Notes: generated by a model from the letters alone, not told the origin. 11,414 nucleotides of DNA from Parcubacteria group bacterium CG11_big_fil_rev_8_21_14_0_20_39_22 (GCA_002787175.1 PCWC01000079.1:3746-15159); one strand, 5' to 3'; numbered from the stretch's first letter, positions 1-7,885 are shown. Numbers and translations are program-made.

Positions 1-754
<754 letters not shown>

Positions 755-1035
755 GGAAATCTATCCCCCAACTACACCAACAAGGGTGGGCTGGGGACCG
801 CATTTTTTTTGTAATCCTGTTACATAGAATGATTCTATATAACCGGTTTTAATTTTGGTTACCTTTCATTAGTCCATCTACAAATCTCTTAAAAAGAAAC
901 TTGCGATGGAATGACTTTTTGAAAAACCACGAAGGTCTGACAAAAAGTTTTTTTCAAATTTCAATCCTTTCTTTCAAAACCGATTTTCCGTGCCCGCGGG
1001 ACCGTTCTGTTGTAACAACAGTCCCGCCGATTCGG
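755..1035 (-). promoter_or_regulatory. 23S rRNA leader, structured and noncoding
   Basis: This stretch between the rRNA promoter region and the mature 5' end has no gene, tRNA or 16S end that I can find. It holds several hairpins: a GC-rich stem at 767-797 next to the rRNA; a stem formed by actttttg (914-921) and caaaaagt (941-948); and a bulged stem joining gcgggac (996-1002) and tcccgc (1022-1027) with an inner ctgttg/caacag helix. A small gatttc/gaaatc stem (743-761) spans the predicted 5' end. These probably guide rRNA processing, but the exact pairing partner on the 3' side of the gene is outside the window. Confidence 0.6.
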
Positions 1036-1080
1036 AAATAAAAACCGCTCACAGTGGTGAGCGGTTTTTGTGGCAAGAGC
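1036..1080 (-). terminator. Intrinsic terminator or attenuator between rRNA promoter and 23S, with boxA-like GCTCTT
   Basis: A 13-bp stem (1040-1052 with 1057-1069, core ccgctcac/gtgagcgg) has a 4-nt loop and a run of Ts on either strand, so it could terminate in both directions. In the minus direction it lies roughly 70-100 nt downstream of the predicted rRNA start site and upstream of the 23S gene. Just before the hairpin is GCTCTT (1075-1080), the core of rRNA boxA antitermination sites. Either antitermination lets polymerase through, or the promoter makes a short RNA of about 100 nt. Confidence 0.6.
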
Positions 1081-1147
1081 TAAATAAGCACTACCAGGTA
1101 TTCCGCTCTTCTGTTGGGTTTTTAGTACTCATATAGATTTAGTCGGT

Positions 1148-1196
1148 AGTATATACCAGGCAGTTATCGCTGTCAAACATTTTTTTATATATAATT
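1148..1196 (-). promoter_or_regulatory. Strong sigma70-type rRNA promoter with UP-like element
   Basis: On the minus strand a perfect -35 TTGACA (1171-1176) is followed by a 17-nt spacer and -10 TATACT (1148-1153, one mismatch to TATAAT). Directly upstream, 1177-1196 is almost pure A/T on the minus strand, as in UP elements that bind the RNA polymerase alpha subunit at rRNA promoters. The expected start is near 1141. It is the best promoter in the window and points at the 23S gene. Confidence 0.85.
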
Positions 1197-1229
1197 TAGA
1201 GTCCCGAACCTTGCGGTTCGGGACTCTAA
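1196..1229 (-). terminator. Hairpin closing the envelope operon
   Basis: A perfect 15-bp stem (1196-1210 with 1215-1229, core gtcccgaacc/ggttcgggac) with a TTGC loop lies 28 nt past the stop codon of the 1369-residue gene. The following minus-strand sequence is A/T-rich but not a clean T run, so termination efficiency is uncertain. It also separates the operon from the rRNA promoter. Confidence 0.6.
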
Positions 1230-1256
1230 TTTCCCCCTATACCCTCTCCCACAAAC

Positions 1257-4200
1257 CTACTGCACAATACCCAGTGGTACCGCTACAATACCCAGACAAG
1301 AATCGTCACACTCCGCCACGCTATCCACATCACCGACAATATCAATTTCATTATCCGAAAATTCCATATTCGTTATCGAGATCTCCCCTTCACCATCAAT
1401 CCTTATAGCCGCCACAGAACTATCTGAAATTATTCCATTTGAAATCTCCGCCTGCGCTGAATCTTCTCCCACAATAATCGCACCTCTATATATAGGAAAC
1501 GCTGTTGTAGGTCCTCCGGCATATTTAAGTGTAAATCCAGAAAGTGAAATCTCACCACCATCATCCACCGAAATCCCATCCCAATCGCCACCACTCGGTA
1601 AAGTATCATCACTATCTACAGTCCCGCCAACACTATCATCGTTCATTGAAGTTAAGACCAAATCGCCACTATCATCTCCATCAAAATATATTCGTGCTCC
1701 AGCCCGATTTACCACAAGCTGTCCCGCCTTGGATCCCCTATTATCGTGTCCCTTTATCACTACCCCACTTTCAAAAGTCAGGGTCGAATCCTCCGCCACA
1801 TAGCCGTCATACGCAAGCAAATAAGGCAGAGAATTCGTCCTCATTGTTGTCGTGGCTCCCGACTCGGTAATAGTAGTGCCGAGACCAAACACTATCGCAT
1901 TCTCACCATTCCCCGACCCGGTATTATCAGATATCTCCGGCAAAGCACCGCTTACCTGCAAAGCAGTTTCATTGTCTGAAAAAATATTTTCCTCCACCGA
2001 GCTATCCGACGAATTTTCGATATCCAAACCAAAAGTATTACCGGAAAATTCATTGCCCGATACCTCAACCTCTCCCCCTACGATATAAAGCCCCGCACTA
2101 TTTGAATAATTATCATTATCCGAAAAAATAGAATCTCTCACAAAACCGGTAGAATTTTCAAAATACAAACCATGACCGTCTGCATACCCCACAGTAACAT
2201 TTTCAAACTCCGCATCACTGTCAACCACCGATACTATCCCCGGCATCTGACTCCCCGTTACTTTTTTACCTCCGTACAAAAACACACTGTAAGAAAATAC
2301 CGAACCCTCACTCTCATCCGTGAGCAAAATATGATCCCAATCCCGAGGTGCCGGCACCGTGTCATCACCATCACCATTTAAATCACCTCCATACTCATCA
2401 TCATATATCGAAGTGAAGACCACTGGCTCATCCTCACTCCCTTCAGCCACTATCTTGCCACGTACCAAAAGTCTCGAAGAGGTATCACCGAACTTAATCA
2501 CCACTCCGGGTTCAATAGTAAGAGTCGCACCACCTGCAATAGTAACCAAATTTTTAACATAATACGGAGATTCCTCAGCTGACAATGTAACATCTTCCGA
2601 AATAGTCGACCCCACCGCTACCCCATAACTTATATCATTTTTAGCTTTCGGCGTACCCGCTATGGCATTTCCGTCTATATCAACCCCATTGAAAAATATT
2701 TCATTTCCAGCCGAACCCCAGTTATCTTCATCGTCACTTTCACCTGATACTCTAAACCTCTGCATACTCGTTCGAGAACCGCCACTTGTTCCCCCACACC
2801 ACCTTCCGAAACACAAAGGAACCTCGTCGATTGTAGTAGTAGCAGAACCCGAAGAATATAAAAGCTCGAGTTCCTCTCCCCCATTTGCAAGTCCCGACCC
2901 AAAGCTCACCCACATATCGGCGACAACATCCACAACAGGCGACTCAGTCGCCTCATCACTTTCACCACCGTTTTTTCTTTCAATTAAATAATAACCGTAT
3001 GGAGCTATAGTTCCTTCAAGCGGTATGTACGGGCTCTGGTCATTGCTCTGTAATGTAAAATTCGATAAATCAATTTCCTTGTCAGTTCTGTTGTAGAGCT
3101 CTATCCATTCATCAAAAGGAGACGCCTTAGTTCCCATCCAAGCAACCTCATTTATTACAACCGGCGAATTATGAGAAAACACAGTCTGTGTTGCTGGCTC
3201 CGATACATTGCCGGCATTATCGACAGCCCGCACTTCTATTATTGTATCGGCACCGAATGTCAGAGATATTTCAGAAGATGTAGCCGTAGTACTTTCTTCC
3301 GTGTCACCGACTTTGAGCAGAAAATAATCCAAATCCCCGTCATCCGATTCCCATACCGCCTCGACCTCATCGCCGACCAAAAAACAACCTTCATCCGAAA
3401 TCGATTGTCCGCATTCTGAAATCAAAAGCGAAACAGTCGGAGCCGAAGCGTCGATGATTACAGTCACAGTCTCGCTCTCCGAAACGTTTCCGGCATCATC
3501 GGTGGCGACAAAAGACACATCCTGACTACCGTTAGAGAGTGTGAGCGCAAGTTCCCAACTGCCATCATCTCCCACGACATCACTCGCCAACTCCTCACCG
3601 CCGACACTTGCCGACACGATCGCGCCGACCTCACTCGTACCCGAAAAATCAATTTCCAAATCGGTAAAGACCGAAGAAAAATCATCTGGCTGTGCGACAA
3701 TCGGAGCATCCGGCGCTTCGGTATCAACATCTTCCCGAGTCTCGCCATCATCGTCATCTGTGTCAATCTGCTTCGCCTCGCCAGAGCTTTTAGCGTCGGC
3801 GGGCTTCGTCTCTTTGTGTTCATCTGTGCCCCCTCCTCCACCACCGAATCCCGGAATAATCGTTATTTGTGTGCTACCACTCGCTGAAATACCAGTTGAA
3901 TTTTCATTACCCGTTTCGTCACCCTGCTCCCCAACCTCGGTTGCCTCAATAGTGATTTCGGGTTCGCTACCGGTCTCAACCACGGGCTCGACGTTTTCTT
4001 CCGGTAAATTATCATCACTGTTTTCTTCAACTTCTTCAGATTCAGACCCGAAATCAAGATTCAATGTTCCCACAGATTGAAACGCACTCCCCGACTCAAC
4101 AGAATCAGAAACCCTCTCCTGTACAAAACTCAAAGATTCCTTCGCCGTCTCAGCCACATCATTTGCGACTTGTGCTACCTGATCAGCCGCGCTTCGCGCG

Positions 4201-5366
4201 GCGACCGGCACAGTCTGCACCGCGATGTTCCCAAAGTTATTCGCCCCCTGAACAAACACTGTCGCCTCCCGATAAGCCACAGCCGCCCCATCTTTCAGTG
4301 GGGCGGCAACACCACCCACCGCATCCGCCACAAGATACCCCGCCCCCAGAAACAACTTCTCAAAAAATCCCGCCCCAGCCAACTTCCTACTTTGCTCGGT
4401 CGCTTTCGCGACCTCGCTCTCATACTCCCTCCTCTTCTTTTCCTCATACTCCTCCCTCGCCCGCTTTGCCTGTTTAAAAAACAAATCAACAACTCCGGCA
4501 CCGTGCAATACCGCTTGTTCCGACAATCTTTCAAAATACGATTCTATTACGGAGTAGTCGTCATCCTCATACAACAACAATGCAATCTCGTCTTTATTTA
4601 TTTCAACTTTTTTGACAACCTTATATTCTTTCTCATATATTGGATCTATTGCATACCCATACATTAGACCATAACGAGAAATTTTAGGATTCTCATACTG
4701 ATAGATTTCATTTTCGATACTATCTTTACTAAAAAAATTCCCATTTGAATACTCTGCCAAGGTATCAAAATATTCCGGCAAACCACCATAGATATATGGT
4801 TTCCCACCTTGCTCAAAAATGGTCCTACCGAGTCCCGATAGCGTACTTCTATCTTTATTCTCTCCTGTCCAATCTTCATACGGACTCTCGCCGGTACCAA
4901 GACCCTCCACCCCCTGACCCTTATGCGGGTCATTTCGAGTATGGTCGGGTACAGATACATCTTGGACAAGATGCAAGATATGTCCGAGCGCTTCAAAGGC
5001 AAGTTCTTCATCACCCTCAGCATACGCTTTTATCGCTTTCGGCCAAGAATAGTCATTACCTTCAAACGTACTGTCGATTGCCCAATCTTTGGCACTTCGA
5101 CCACCATTGAAACCCATTTTCCTGATAGGGTCATAAAAATGACTAAGAGACCTCACTGTCGGAAAATCTTCATCAATCGAGCCCTTGATTATTTTCTCCT
5201 TGAGATTGTTATCTATTTCCGCATCAAAATACAGCTCGTAAAATTCGATAATCTCTTGCGTTAGACCGGCGTGGGTACTATACGGCTCGTAGCCGAAAAC
5301 ACCAAGGGGAGTGAGAAACAGAGCTCCTATTACAAAAGTTATTATACTTTTGTATTCTTTTTTCAT
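1257..5366 (-). CDS. Secreted multidomain protein: PLC-like, Ig-like, lamin-tail and beta-helix domains
   Basis: The 1369-residue protein begins with a signal peptide (residues 1-25). Residues 30-300 look like a zinc-dependent phospholipase C fold: H32, H76, and H132-x3-D136-x5-H142, the same spacing as zinc ligands H118, D122 and H128 of Bacillus cereus PLC. A charged helix (about 300-328), an Ala/Gly-rich hydrophobic stretch (330-400) and an acidic low-complexity linker (435-550) follow. Two Ig-like domains (about 550-640 and 641-730) share the ending AGNVSE. Residues 733-905 are a lamin-tail domain (VVINEVAWMGT, DEWIELYN, SNFTL). From 912 to the end is a right-handed beta-helix with two similar modules (GVVIKFG near 954, GVVIK near 1201). 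No LPXTG or other sorting signal is visible. Catalysis is unproven; adhesion or cell-surface processing is possible. No good ribosome site precedes the ATG, which is 3 nt after the upstream stop, suggesting translational coupling. Confidence 0.93.
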   Translation of the reverse strand: MKKEYKSIITFVIGALFLTPLGVFGYEPYSTHAGLTQEIIEFYELYFDAEIDNNLKEKIIKGSIDEDFPTVRSLSHFYDPIRKMGFNGGRSAKDWAIDSTFEGNDYSWPKAIKAYAEGDEELAFEALGHILHLVQDVSVPDHTRNDPHKGQGVEGLGTGESPYEDWTGENKDRSTLSGLGRTIFEQGGKPYIYGGLPEYFDTLAEYSNGNFFSKDSIENEIYQYENPKISRYGLMYGYAIDPIYEKEYKVVKKVEINKDEIALLLYEDDDYSVIESYFERLSEQAVLHGAGVVDLFFKQAKRAREEYEEKKRREYESEVAKATEQSRKLAGAGFFEKLFLGAGYLVADAVGGVAAPLKDGAAVAYREATVFVQGANNFGNIAVQTVPVAARSAADQVAQVANDVAETAKESLSFVQERVSDSVESGSAFQSVGTLNLDFGSESEEVEENSDDNLPEENVEPVVETGSEPEITIEATEVGEQGDETGNENSTGISASGSTQITIIPGFGGGGGGTDEHKETKPADAKSSGEAKQIDTDDDDGETREDVDTEAPDAPIVAQPDDFSSVFTDLEIDFSGTSEVGAIVSASVGGEELASDVVGDDGSWELALTLSNGSQDVSFVATDDAGNVSESETVTVIIDASAPTVSLLISECGQSISDEGCFLVGDEVEAVWESDDGDLDYFLLKVGDTEESTTATSSEISLTFGADTIIEVRAVDNAGNVSEPATQTVFSHNSPVVINEVAWMGTKASPFDEWIELYNRTDKEIDLSNFTLQSNDQSPYIPLEGTIAPYGYYLIERKNGGESDEATESPVVDVVADMWVSFGSGLANGGEELELLYSSGSATTTIDEVPLCFGRWCGGTSGGSRTSMQRFRVSGESDDEDNWGSAGNEIFFNGVDIDGNAIAGTPKAKNDISYGVAVGSTISEDVTLSAEESPYYVKNLVTIAGGATLTIEPGVVIKFGDTSSRLLVRGKIVAEGSEDEPVVFTSIYDDEYGGDLNGDGDDTVPAPRDWDHILLTDESEGSVFSYSVFLYGGKKVTGSQMPGIVSVVDSDAEFENVTVGYADGHGLYFENSTGFVRDSIFSDNDNYSNSAGLYIVGGEVEVSGNEFSGNTFGLDIENSSDSSVEENIFSDNETALQVSGALPEISDNTGSGNGENAIVFGLGTTITESGATTTMRTNSLPYLLAYDGYVAEDSTLTFESGVVIKGHDNRGSKAGQLVVNRAGARIYFDGDDSGDLVLTSMNDDSVGGTVDSDDTLPSGGDWDGISVDDGGEISLSGFTLKYAGGPTTAFPIYRGAIIVGEDSAQAEISNGIISDSSVAAIRIDGEGEISITNMEFSDNEIDIVGDVDSVAECDDSCLGIVAVPLGIVQ
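3754..3836 (-). repeat. In-frame copy of a dispersed repeat inside the 1369-residue gene
   Basis: Two segments (3754-3780 and 3804-3836), split by about 24 nt, match the contiguous repeat at 5977-6026 in the upstream gene: 22 of 27 and 28 of 33 bases, mostly transitions. In protein they read TDEHKETK...AKQIDTD in the acidic linker after a glycine run. The core (tgtgttcatctgtg) is the same type of sequence as in the 23S insertion. Confidence 0.75.
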
Positions 5367-5369
5367 TTC

Positions 5370-6053
5370 TTAATACGGAAAATCAATTTTCCAAATATCT
5401 GTGTATTCATTTTCACTTAAAGAAAGAGACTTTACACTTTGCTCCCCTTTAGGAATAGTTATAACATCATTTCTTCCTCTTACAGAAAAACTCCTCTCTT
5501 CATCTAATGTATAAACATACTCAAACGTACACCCATCCCCCTCCTCATTACACCCCTTTTCTCCTTTCTCAAAAACCTCCTCAAAATAGGCGGTGGTGCG
5601 ATCAAAATTCCCCTGCTCATCATATTCATCTTCCAACCCATCGATCGCCCTCTCCCTCACCGACAATTCATAATACGAAGTAGCCCTTTCCAAATCTCCG
5701 TCACGCAAAGCTACCAAAAACATCTCAATAGTTTCCTCCGGAGTCTCCCCGCCTGCCGTGTCATTCATATACGCCTGTTCCACCTCCCTGTTATTCTCTT
5801 CAAGCCGTTTCTCAAGTCGGTCCATTTTCCAAGCCCTGTACTTACCTATCCAATCATCACCGTATAAACCCAAAAAATACAAAAAAGCCACAGCCAAAAG
5901 TGCTGTAGCTACTACATAAGCAACCACCTTCCTCATCCGACTCACGCCCTTATCTCCATTACTATTTCCACCATCCTCATTTGCGTCAATCTGTTTCGTC
6001 TCTCCGTGTTTATCTGTGTCCCCTCCACCAAAAGGAGCCCTTGCGTTATTCAT
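5370..6053 (-). CDS. Single-pass membrane protein with extracytoplasmic NTF2-like/DUF4878-type domain
   Basis: I start this 227-residue protein at the ATG at 6053 (MNNARAPFGGG). A reading frame open up to 6128 would put its first 25 residues over the promoter and DnaA-like boxes. Residues 1-40 are a Gly/Asp/Lys-rich linker containing TDKHGETKQID, encoded by the dispersed repeat. Residues about 43-65 form one membrane helix (VVAYVVATALLAVAFLYFLG) preceded by RMRK, so the C-terminal part probably lies outside the membrane. A charged helix (72-95) leads to ETPEETIEMFLVALRDGDLE (103-122), which resembles the start of DUF4878/NTF2-like folds; the end DIWKIDFPY is also typical of these. Function is unknown. 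The stop codon is 3 nt before the gene for the large secreted protein, so the two probably form one operon and may work together at the envelope. Confidence 0.85.
   Translation of the reverse strand: MNNARAPFGGGDTDKHGETKQIDANEDGGNSNGDKGVSRMRKVVAYVVATALLAVAFLYFLGLYGDDWIGKYRAWKMDRLEKRLEENNREVEQAYMNDTAGGETPEETIEMFLVALRDGDLERATSYYELSVRERAIDGLEDEYDEQGNFDRTTAYFEEVFEKGEKGCNEEGDGCTFEYVYTLDEERSFSVRGRNDVITIPKGEQSVKSLSLSENEYTDIWKIDFPY
5977..6026 (-). repeat. In-frame copy of a dispersed repeat in the membrane-protein gene
   Basis: This contiguous 50-nt copy has the plus-strand core tccgtgtttatctgtg (6003-6018). Fifteen bases of it are identical to 423-437 in the 23S rRNA insertion, and the whole matches 3754-3836 in the next gene. 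It encodes the hydrophilic stretch before the membrane helix. Repeats of this ACAGATAAACACGGA type are familiar as intergenic repeats in many environmental genomes; here they are translated. Confidence 0.75.
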
Positions 6054-6056
6054 TTT

Positions 6057-6085
6057 TTTATTGTAACATCGTTTATATCTGTCAA
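6057..6085 (-). promoter_or_regulatory. Probable promoter of the envelope operon, leaderless arrangement
   Basis: A perfect -35 TTGACA (6080-6085) lies on the minus strand. The -10 is weaker: AATAAA after 17 nt (6057-6062) or TACAAT after 14 nt (6060-6065). Either would start transcription within a few bases of the ATG at 6053, leaving no room for a Shine-Dalgarno site. Confidence 0.5.
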
Positions 6086-6127
6086 TGTGGATAACTCTAT
6101 ACGTCTTCCCAAATGTAGCTATCCACA
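6086..6127. promoter_or_regulatory. Pair of inverted DnaA-box-like sequences
   Basis: TTATCCACA, the consensus DnaA box, occurs on the minus strand at 6086-6094, directly next to the -35 of the envelope operon. CTATCCACA (one mismatch) lies on the plus strand at 6119-6127. The two face each other in the divergent promoter region, so they could be a regulatory operator. No dnaA gene or clear origin features are present. Confidence 0.4.
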
Positions 6128-6245
6128 ATTAATTTTATTCTCTAAGATATAATAAAGGTTCATCGTTCCTCGACTTCTGCCCCATTAACTTAATTTTGGC
6201 GGTTAAAACCCGAAATTTTCTTCCGTAAAAATTAAATAAAAAATT

Positions 6246-6575
6246 ATGAAAATACGACAAACCAACCTAAAAAAAGCAAAGGAAGGGTTAAAAAAATTCT
6301 TAGGTGACAAAGTTCTCACTTTCTCAATTAAGCGATTTCCCGATGGAGAATGGGTTGCAGAATGTAATGAATTACCTGCGATTATTACTGGCGGATGCGA
6401 AGGAGATATAACCAATATGGATGAGATGATACGTGAAGCGGTTTTGACCGCAGCGGGAATAGATAATAGGTTTTCAAAAGAAATACTGAAATTTGTAGGA
6501 TATTCTTCAAATACTTCGATCTGGAAAAACAGCAATAAGAATATTAGAGGAAATGCGGAATATGTTACCACATAA
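6246..6575 (+). CDS. hicB: HicB-like antitoxin
   Basis: This 109-residue protein has the HicB core: a beta strand, then FPDGEWVAECNELPAIITGG (residues about 31-50), then a helix MDEMIREAVLTAAG, corresponding to the degenerate RNase H-like fold of HicB that binds and blocks HicA. The C-terminus (about 75-109) shows no clear DNA-binding domain, unlike HicB proteins that repress their own promoter. It overlaps hicA by 23 nt, so translation is probably coupled, and the order is antitoxin first. No Shine-Dalgarno site precedes the ATG. A TATAAT (6148-6153) about 90 nt upstream could be its -10, but the -35 is poor. Family assignment is from motif and partner gene. Confidence 0.82.
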   Translation: MKIRQTNLKKAKEGLKKFLGDKVLTFSIKRFPDGEWVAECNELPAIITGGCEGDITNMDEMIREAVLTAAGIDNRFSKEILKFVGYSSNTSIWKNSNKNIRGNAEYVTT

Positions 6576-6897
6576 TGGCAATGTTTCGATTAAGGAGGGG
6601 AAACTGGTTGACAGGATAAAAAACTTGAAACAAAGAGACTGGATTAAGGCATGCGAAAGATTAGGTCTTCACGTCCTCACATCTCACGGCAAGGGCTCTC
6701 ATTGTGCAGTGTATAAAAACAACACTTGCCCACCTGGAGATAGCAGTTGTTGTGTTGTAACAATTCCACATAACCTATATTCACAGATACAAAGAGATAT
6801 TTTTAAGAAAATACTTTCATACGGATTGAAAGAACAGAAGTATTCAGAAGAAGATATCTGGATTGCACTAAAAATCAAGAAAAAGAGGGCTATATGA
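6553..6897 (+). CDS. hicA: HicA-like mRNA interferase toxin
   Basis: In this 114-residue protein residues 26-93 match HicA: LKQRDWIKACERLGL (26-40), then GKGSH with the presumed catalytic histidine H50, then VVTIPHN (68-74) and a final helix RDIFKKILSYG. HicA toxins are small double-stranded-RNA-binding-like ribonucleases that cut mRNA at the ribosome. An insertion of about 12 residues with three cysteines (NTCPPGDSSCCV) separates the histidine strand from VTIPHN. The C-terminal tail is longer than in short HicA proteins and very basic. The start is uncertain. ATG 6553 gives a 23-nt overlap with hicB; ATG 6562 is possible. The only strong Shine-Dalgarno sequence in the window (AAGGAGGGG, 6592-6600) lies inside the frame just before CTG 6604, which would begin a HicA of normal length (97 residues). 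Confidence 0.82.
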   Translation: MRNMLPHNGNVSIKEGKLVDRIKNLKQRDWIKACERLGLHVLTSHGKGSHCAVYKNNTCPPGDSSCCVVTIPHNLYSQIQRDIFKKILSYGLKEQKYSEEDIWIALKIKKKRAI

Positions 6898-6904
6898 ATT
6901 CATT

Positions 6905-6943
6905 ACAAAATCGGGTTTTGCCTCCGGCAAAACCCGATTTTGT
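6905..6943 (+). terminator. Intrinsic terminator of hicB-hicA
   Basis: A perfect 18-bp stem (6905-6922 with 6926-6943, core cgggttttgcc/ggcaaaacccg) with a 3-nt loop starts 7 nt after the hicA stop and ends in a T-rich run. Because its A and T flanks pair, it could also act on the minus strand. Confidence 0.8.
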
Positions 6944-6987
6944 TTGAAAGTTTTGTGTTTCAAGTTTCATCCTCCCCCAAACAGAAA

Positions 6988-7020
6988 CCAGCCCCGTTTG
7001 CCTTCGGCAAACGGGGCTGG
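6988..7020 (-). terminator. Hairpin, probable terminator of the TM-helix-repeat gene
   Basis: A perfect 15-bp stem (6988-7002 with 7006-7020, core ccccgtttgcc/ggcaaacgggg) closes on a TTCG-type tetraloop on the plus strand. On the minus strand it is followed by TTTCTGTTT. It lies about 120 nt beyond the stop of the 7141-7836 gene. Confidence 0.55.
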
Positions 7021-7032
7021 TCCCTTCTTTTC

Positions 7033-7080
7033 TCTTTCTTAATCTTTATTATTAGATGAATTAGAAATTAGGTAAATTTT
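7033..7080. repeat. AATTAG-rich repeat module, copy 1
   Basis: The sequence begins tctttcttaat and continues with attagatgaattagaaatta. It closely matches 9911-9963. Both copies lie downstream of a minus-strand gene, between a heptamer array and a hairpin. Confidence 0.6.
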
Positions 7081-7097
7081 CTCTTCCTCTCTCATCG

Positions 7098-7154
7098 TGT
7101 TACATGTTATACGTTACACGCTACATGTTTTTCCTATCACCTACAAGCTATTCT
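7098..7154. repeat. Degenerate heptamer array, running into a stop codon
   Basis: Consecutive 7-mers tgttaca, tgttata, cgttaca, cgctaca, tgttttt (7098-7132) follow the pattern YGYTNYA. After one extra base come ctatcac, ctacaag, ctattct (7134-7154), a second family. The ctacaag unit contains the TAG stop of the adjacent minus-strand gene. Confidence 0.7.
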
Positions 7155-7836
7155 TTCCTCTCATCTCCCCCTTCACTCTCTCTATAAACTTAGCTGCCGC
7201 ATCTCTACCTCCAAGTCCAAACGCAAGTCCGAACCCAAGAGCGAGCGCTACTACGACTCCAGTAAACAATGTTTGTACGAATACCGAAGCGATACCAAGT
7301 TGAAACAATGCCGCCAAAATCGCAAAAATCCAAATCGCCCATTTAGCTGCAACGCCAAGAAAGTTTGCTTCTGTCACTCCCGCCGCTTGTGCTGCACCCA
7401 CGACAATCTTTTGCAGAGCATCTGCAATAAGAGCTGCCGCAAGAAGTATAAGCACCGCTACGATTACCTGAGGCAAGTATAGAAGTACGACCTCCTCAAG
7501 AAATGAATTAACTTGTGTAAGTCCAAGCACATCAAGCGAAGCAACCAAAAATACTACGATAATAAACCACTTCACAAGTGCACCCAAAAATTCTCCCGAA
7601 TCGAGTTTAAAACCGGCCCTTTGCAAAACCTCTTCTATCTTAGCTCCTCTTAGCACCGAGTCCACCTTAATCGCTCTTACGATCTGTGCGACCACGCGAC
7701 CCAAAAGCCCTCCTATAGCCCAACCGATAAGAAATATCACAAGAGCGATTATAAGGTTCGGCAAAAATTCCGCTATGCCAACCCACATCTCTGTAAATGA
7801 TTCCCTAAGTACCTGATTCCATGTTTCTAATGTCAT
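7141..7836 (-). CDS. MscS-like / conserved TM-helix-repeat membrane protein
   Basis: The 231-residue protein has five predicted membrane helices: about 24-46, 84-105, 118-140, 159-181 and 185-209. Between them are short loops such as RAIKVDSVLRGAKIEEVLQR, which recurs in weaker form as the pattern of the conserved TM helix repeat family (PF05552 type). The last helix is Gly/Ala-rich (VVALALGFGLAFGLGGRDAA), very like the pore-lining helix of small-conductance mechanosensitive channels. It is followed by an amphipathic helix AAKFIERVKGEM but no large cytoplasmic beta domain, so it is shorter than true MscS. A role in membrane-tension or ion response is likely; gating is unproven. The gene is alone, has its own promoter, and shows no Shine-Dalgarno site. 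The last codons and the TAG stop are made of heptamer repeat. Confidence 0.88.
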   Translation of the reverse strand: MTLETWNQVLRESFTEMWVGIAEFLPNLIIALVIFLIGWAIGGLLGRVVAQIVRAIKVDSVLRGAKIEEVLQRAGFKLDSGEFLGALVKWFIIVVFLVASLDVLGLTQVNSFLEEVVLLYLPQVIVAVLILLAAALIADALQKIVVGAAQAAGVTEANFLGVAAKWAIWIFAILAALFQLGIASVFVQTLFTGVVVALALGFGLAFGLGGRDAAAKFIERVKGEMRGKNSL

Positions 7837-7856
7837 ATAAATATTTTTATTAAACT

Positions 7857-7885
7857 ATTATTAAATTGATAAAAACAACTGACAA
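7857..7885 (-). promoter_or_regulatory. Promoter of the TM-helix-repeat gene
   Basis: On the minus strand -35 TTGTCA (7880-7885) is followed by 17 nt and -10 AATAAT (7857-7862; one-base shifts also plausible). The start would be near 7850, leaving a leader of about 14 A/T-rich nucleotides without a Shine-Dalgarno sequence. Confidence 0.55.

Noticed and set aside
1070..1141. A tRNA or 5S rRNA between the rRNA promoter and the terminator
   Set aside because: There is no T-loop GGTTCGAATCC-like motif and no 5S consensus (CCGAAC, GAAGTGAA or similar), so neither is supported.
4077..4667. A 196-residue open frame on the plus strand
   Set aside because: It is antisense to the PLC-like gene, with Arg/Pro/His-rich composition typical of a shadow frame.
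6054..6128. N-terminal extension of the membrane protein by 25 residues
   Set aside because: It would cover the -35 element and both DnaA-like boxes, and its residues do not resemble the rest of the protein.
6895..6897. Possible TGA-as-glycine code (as in Gracilibacteria)
   Set aside because: The TGA closes hicA at the expected length and is followed at once by a terminator; no gene has an in-frame TGA.
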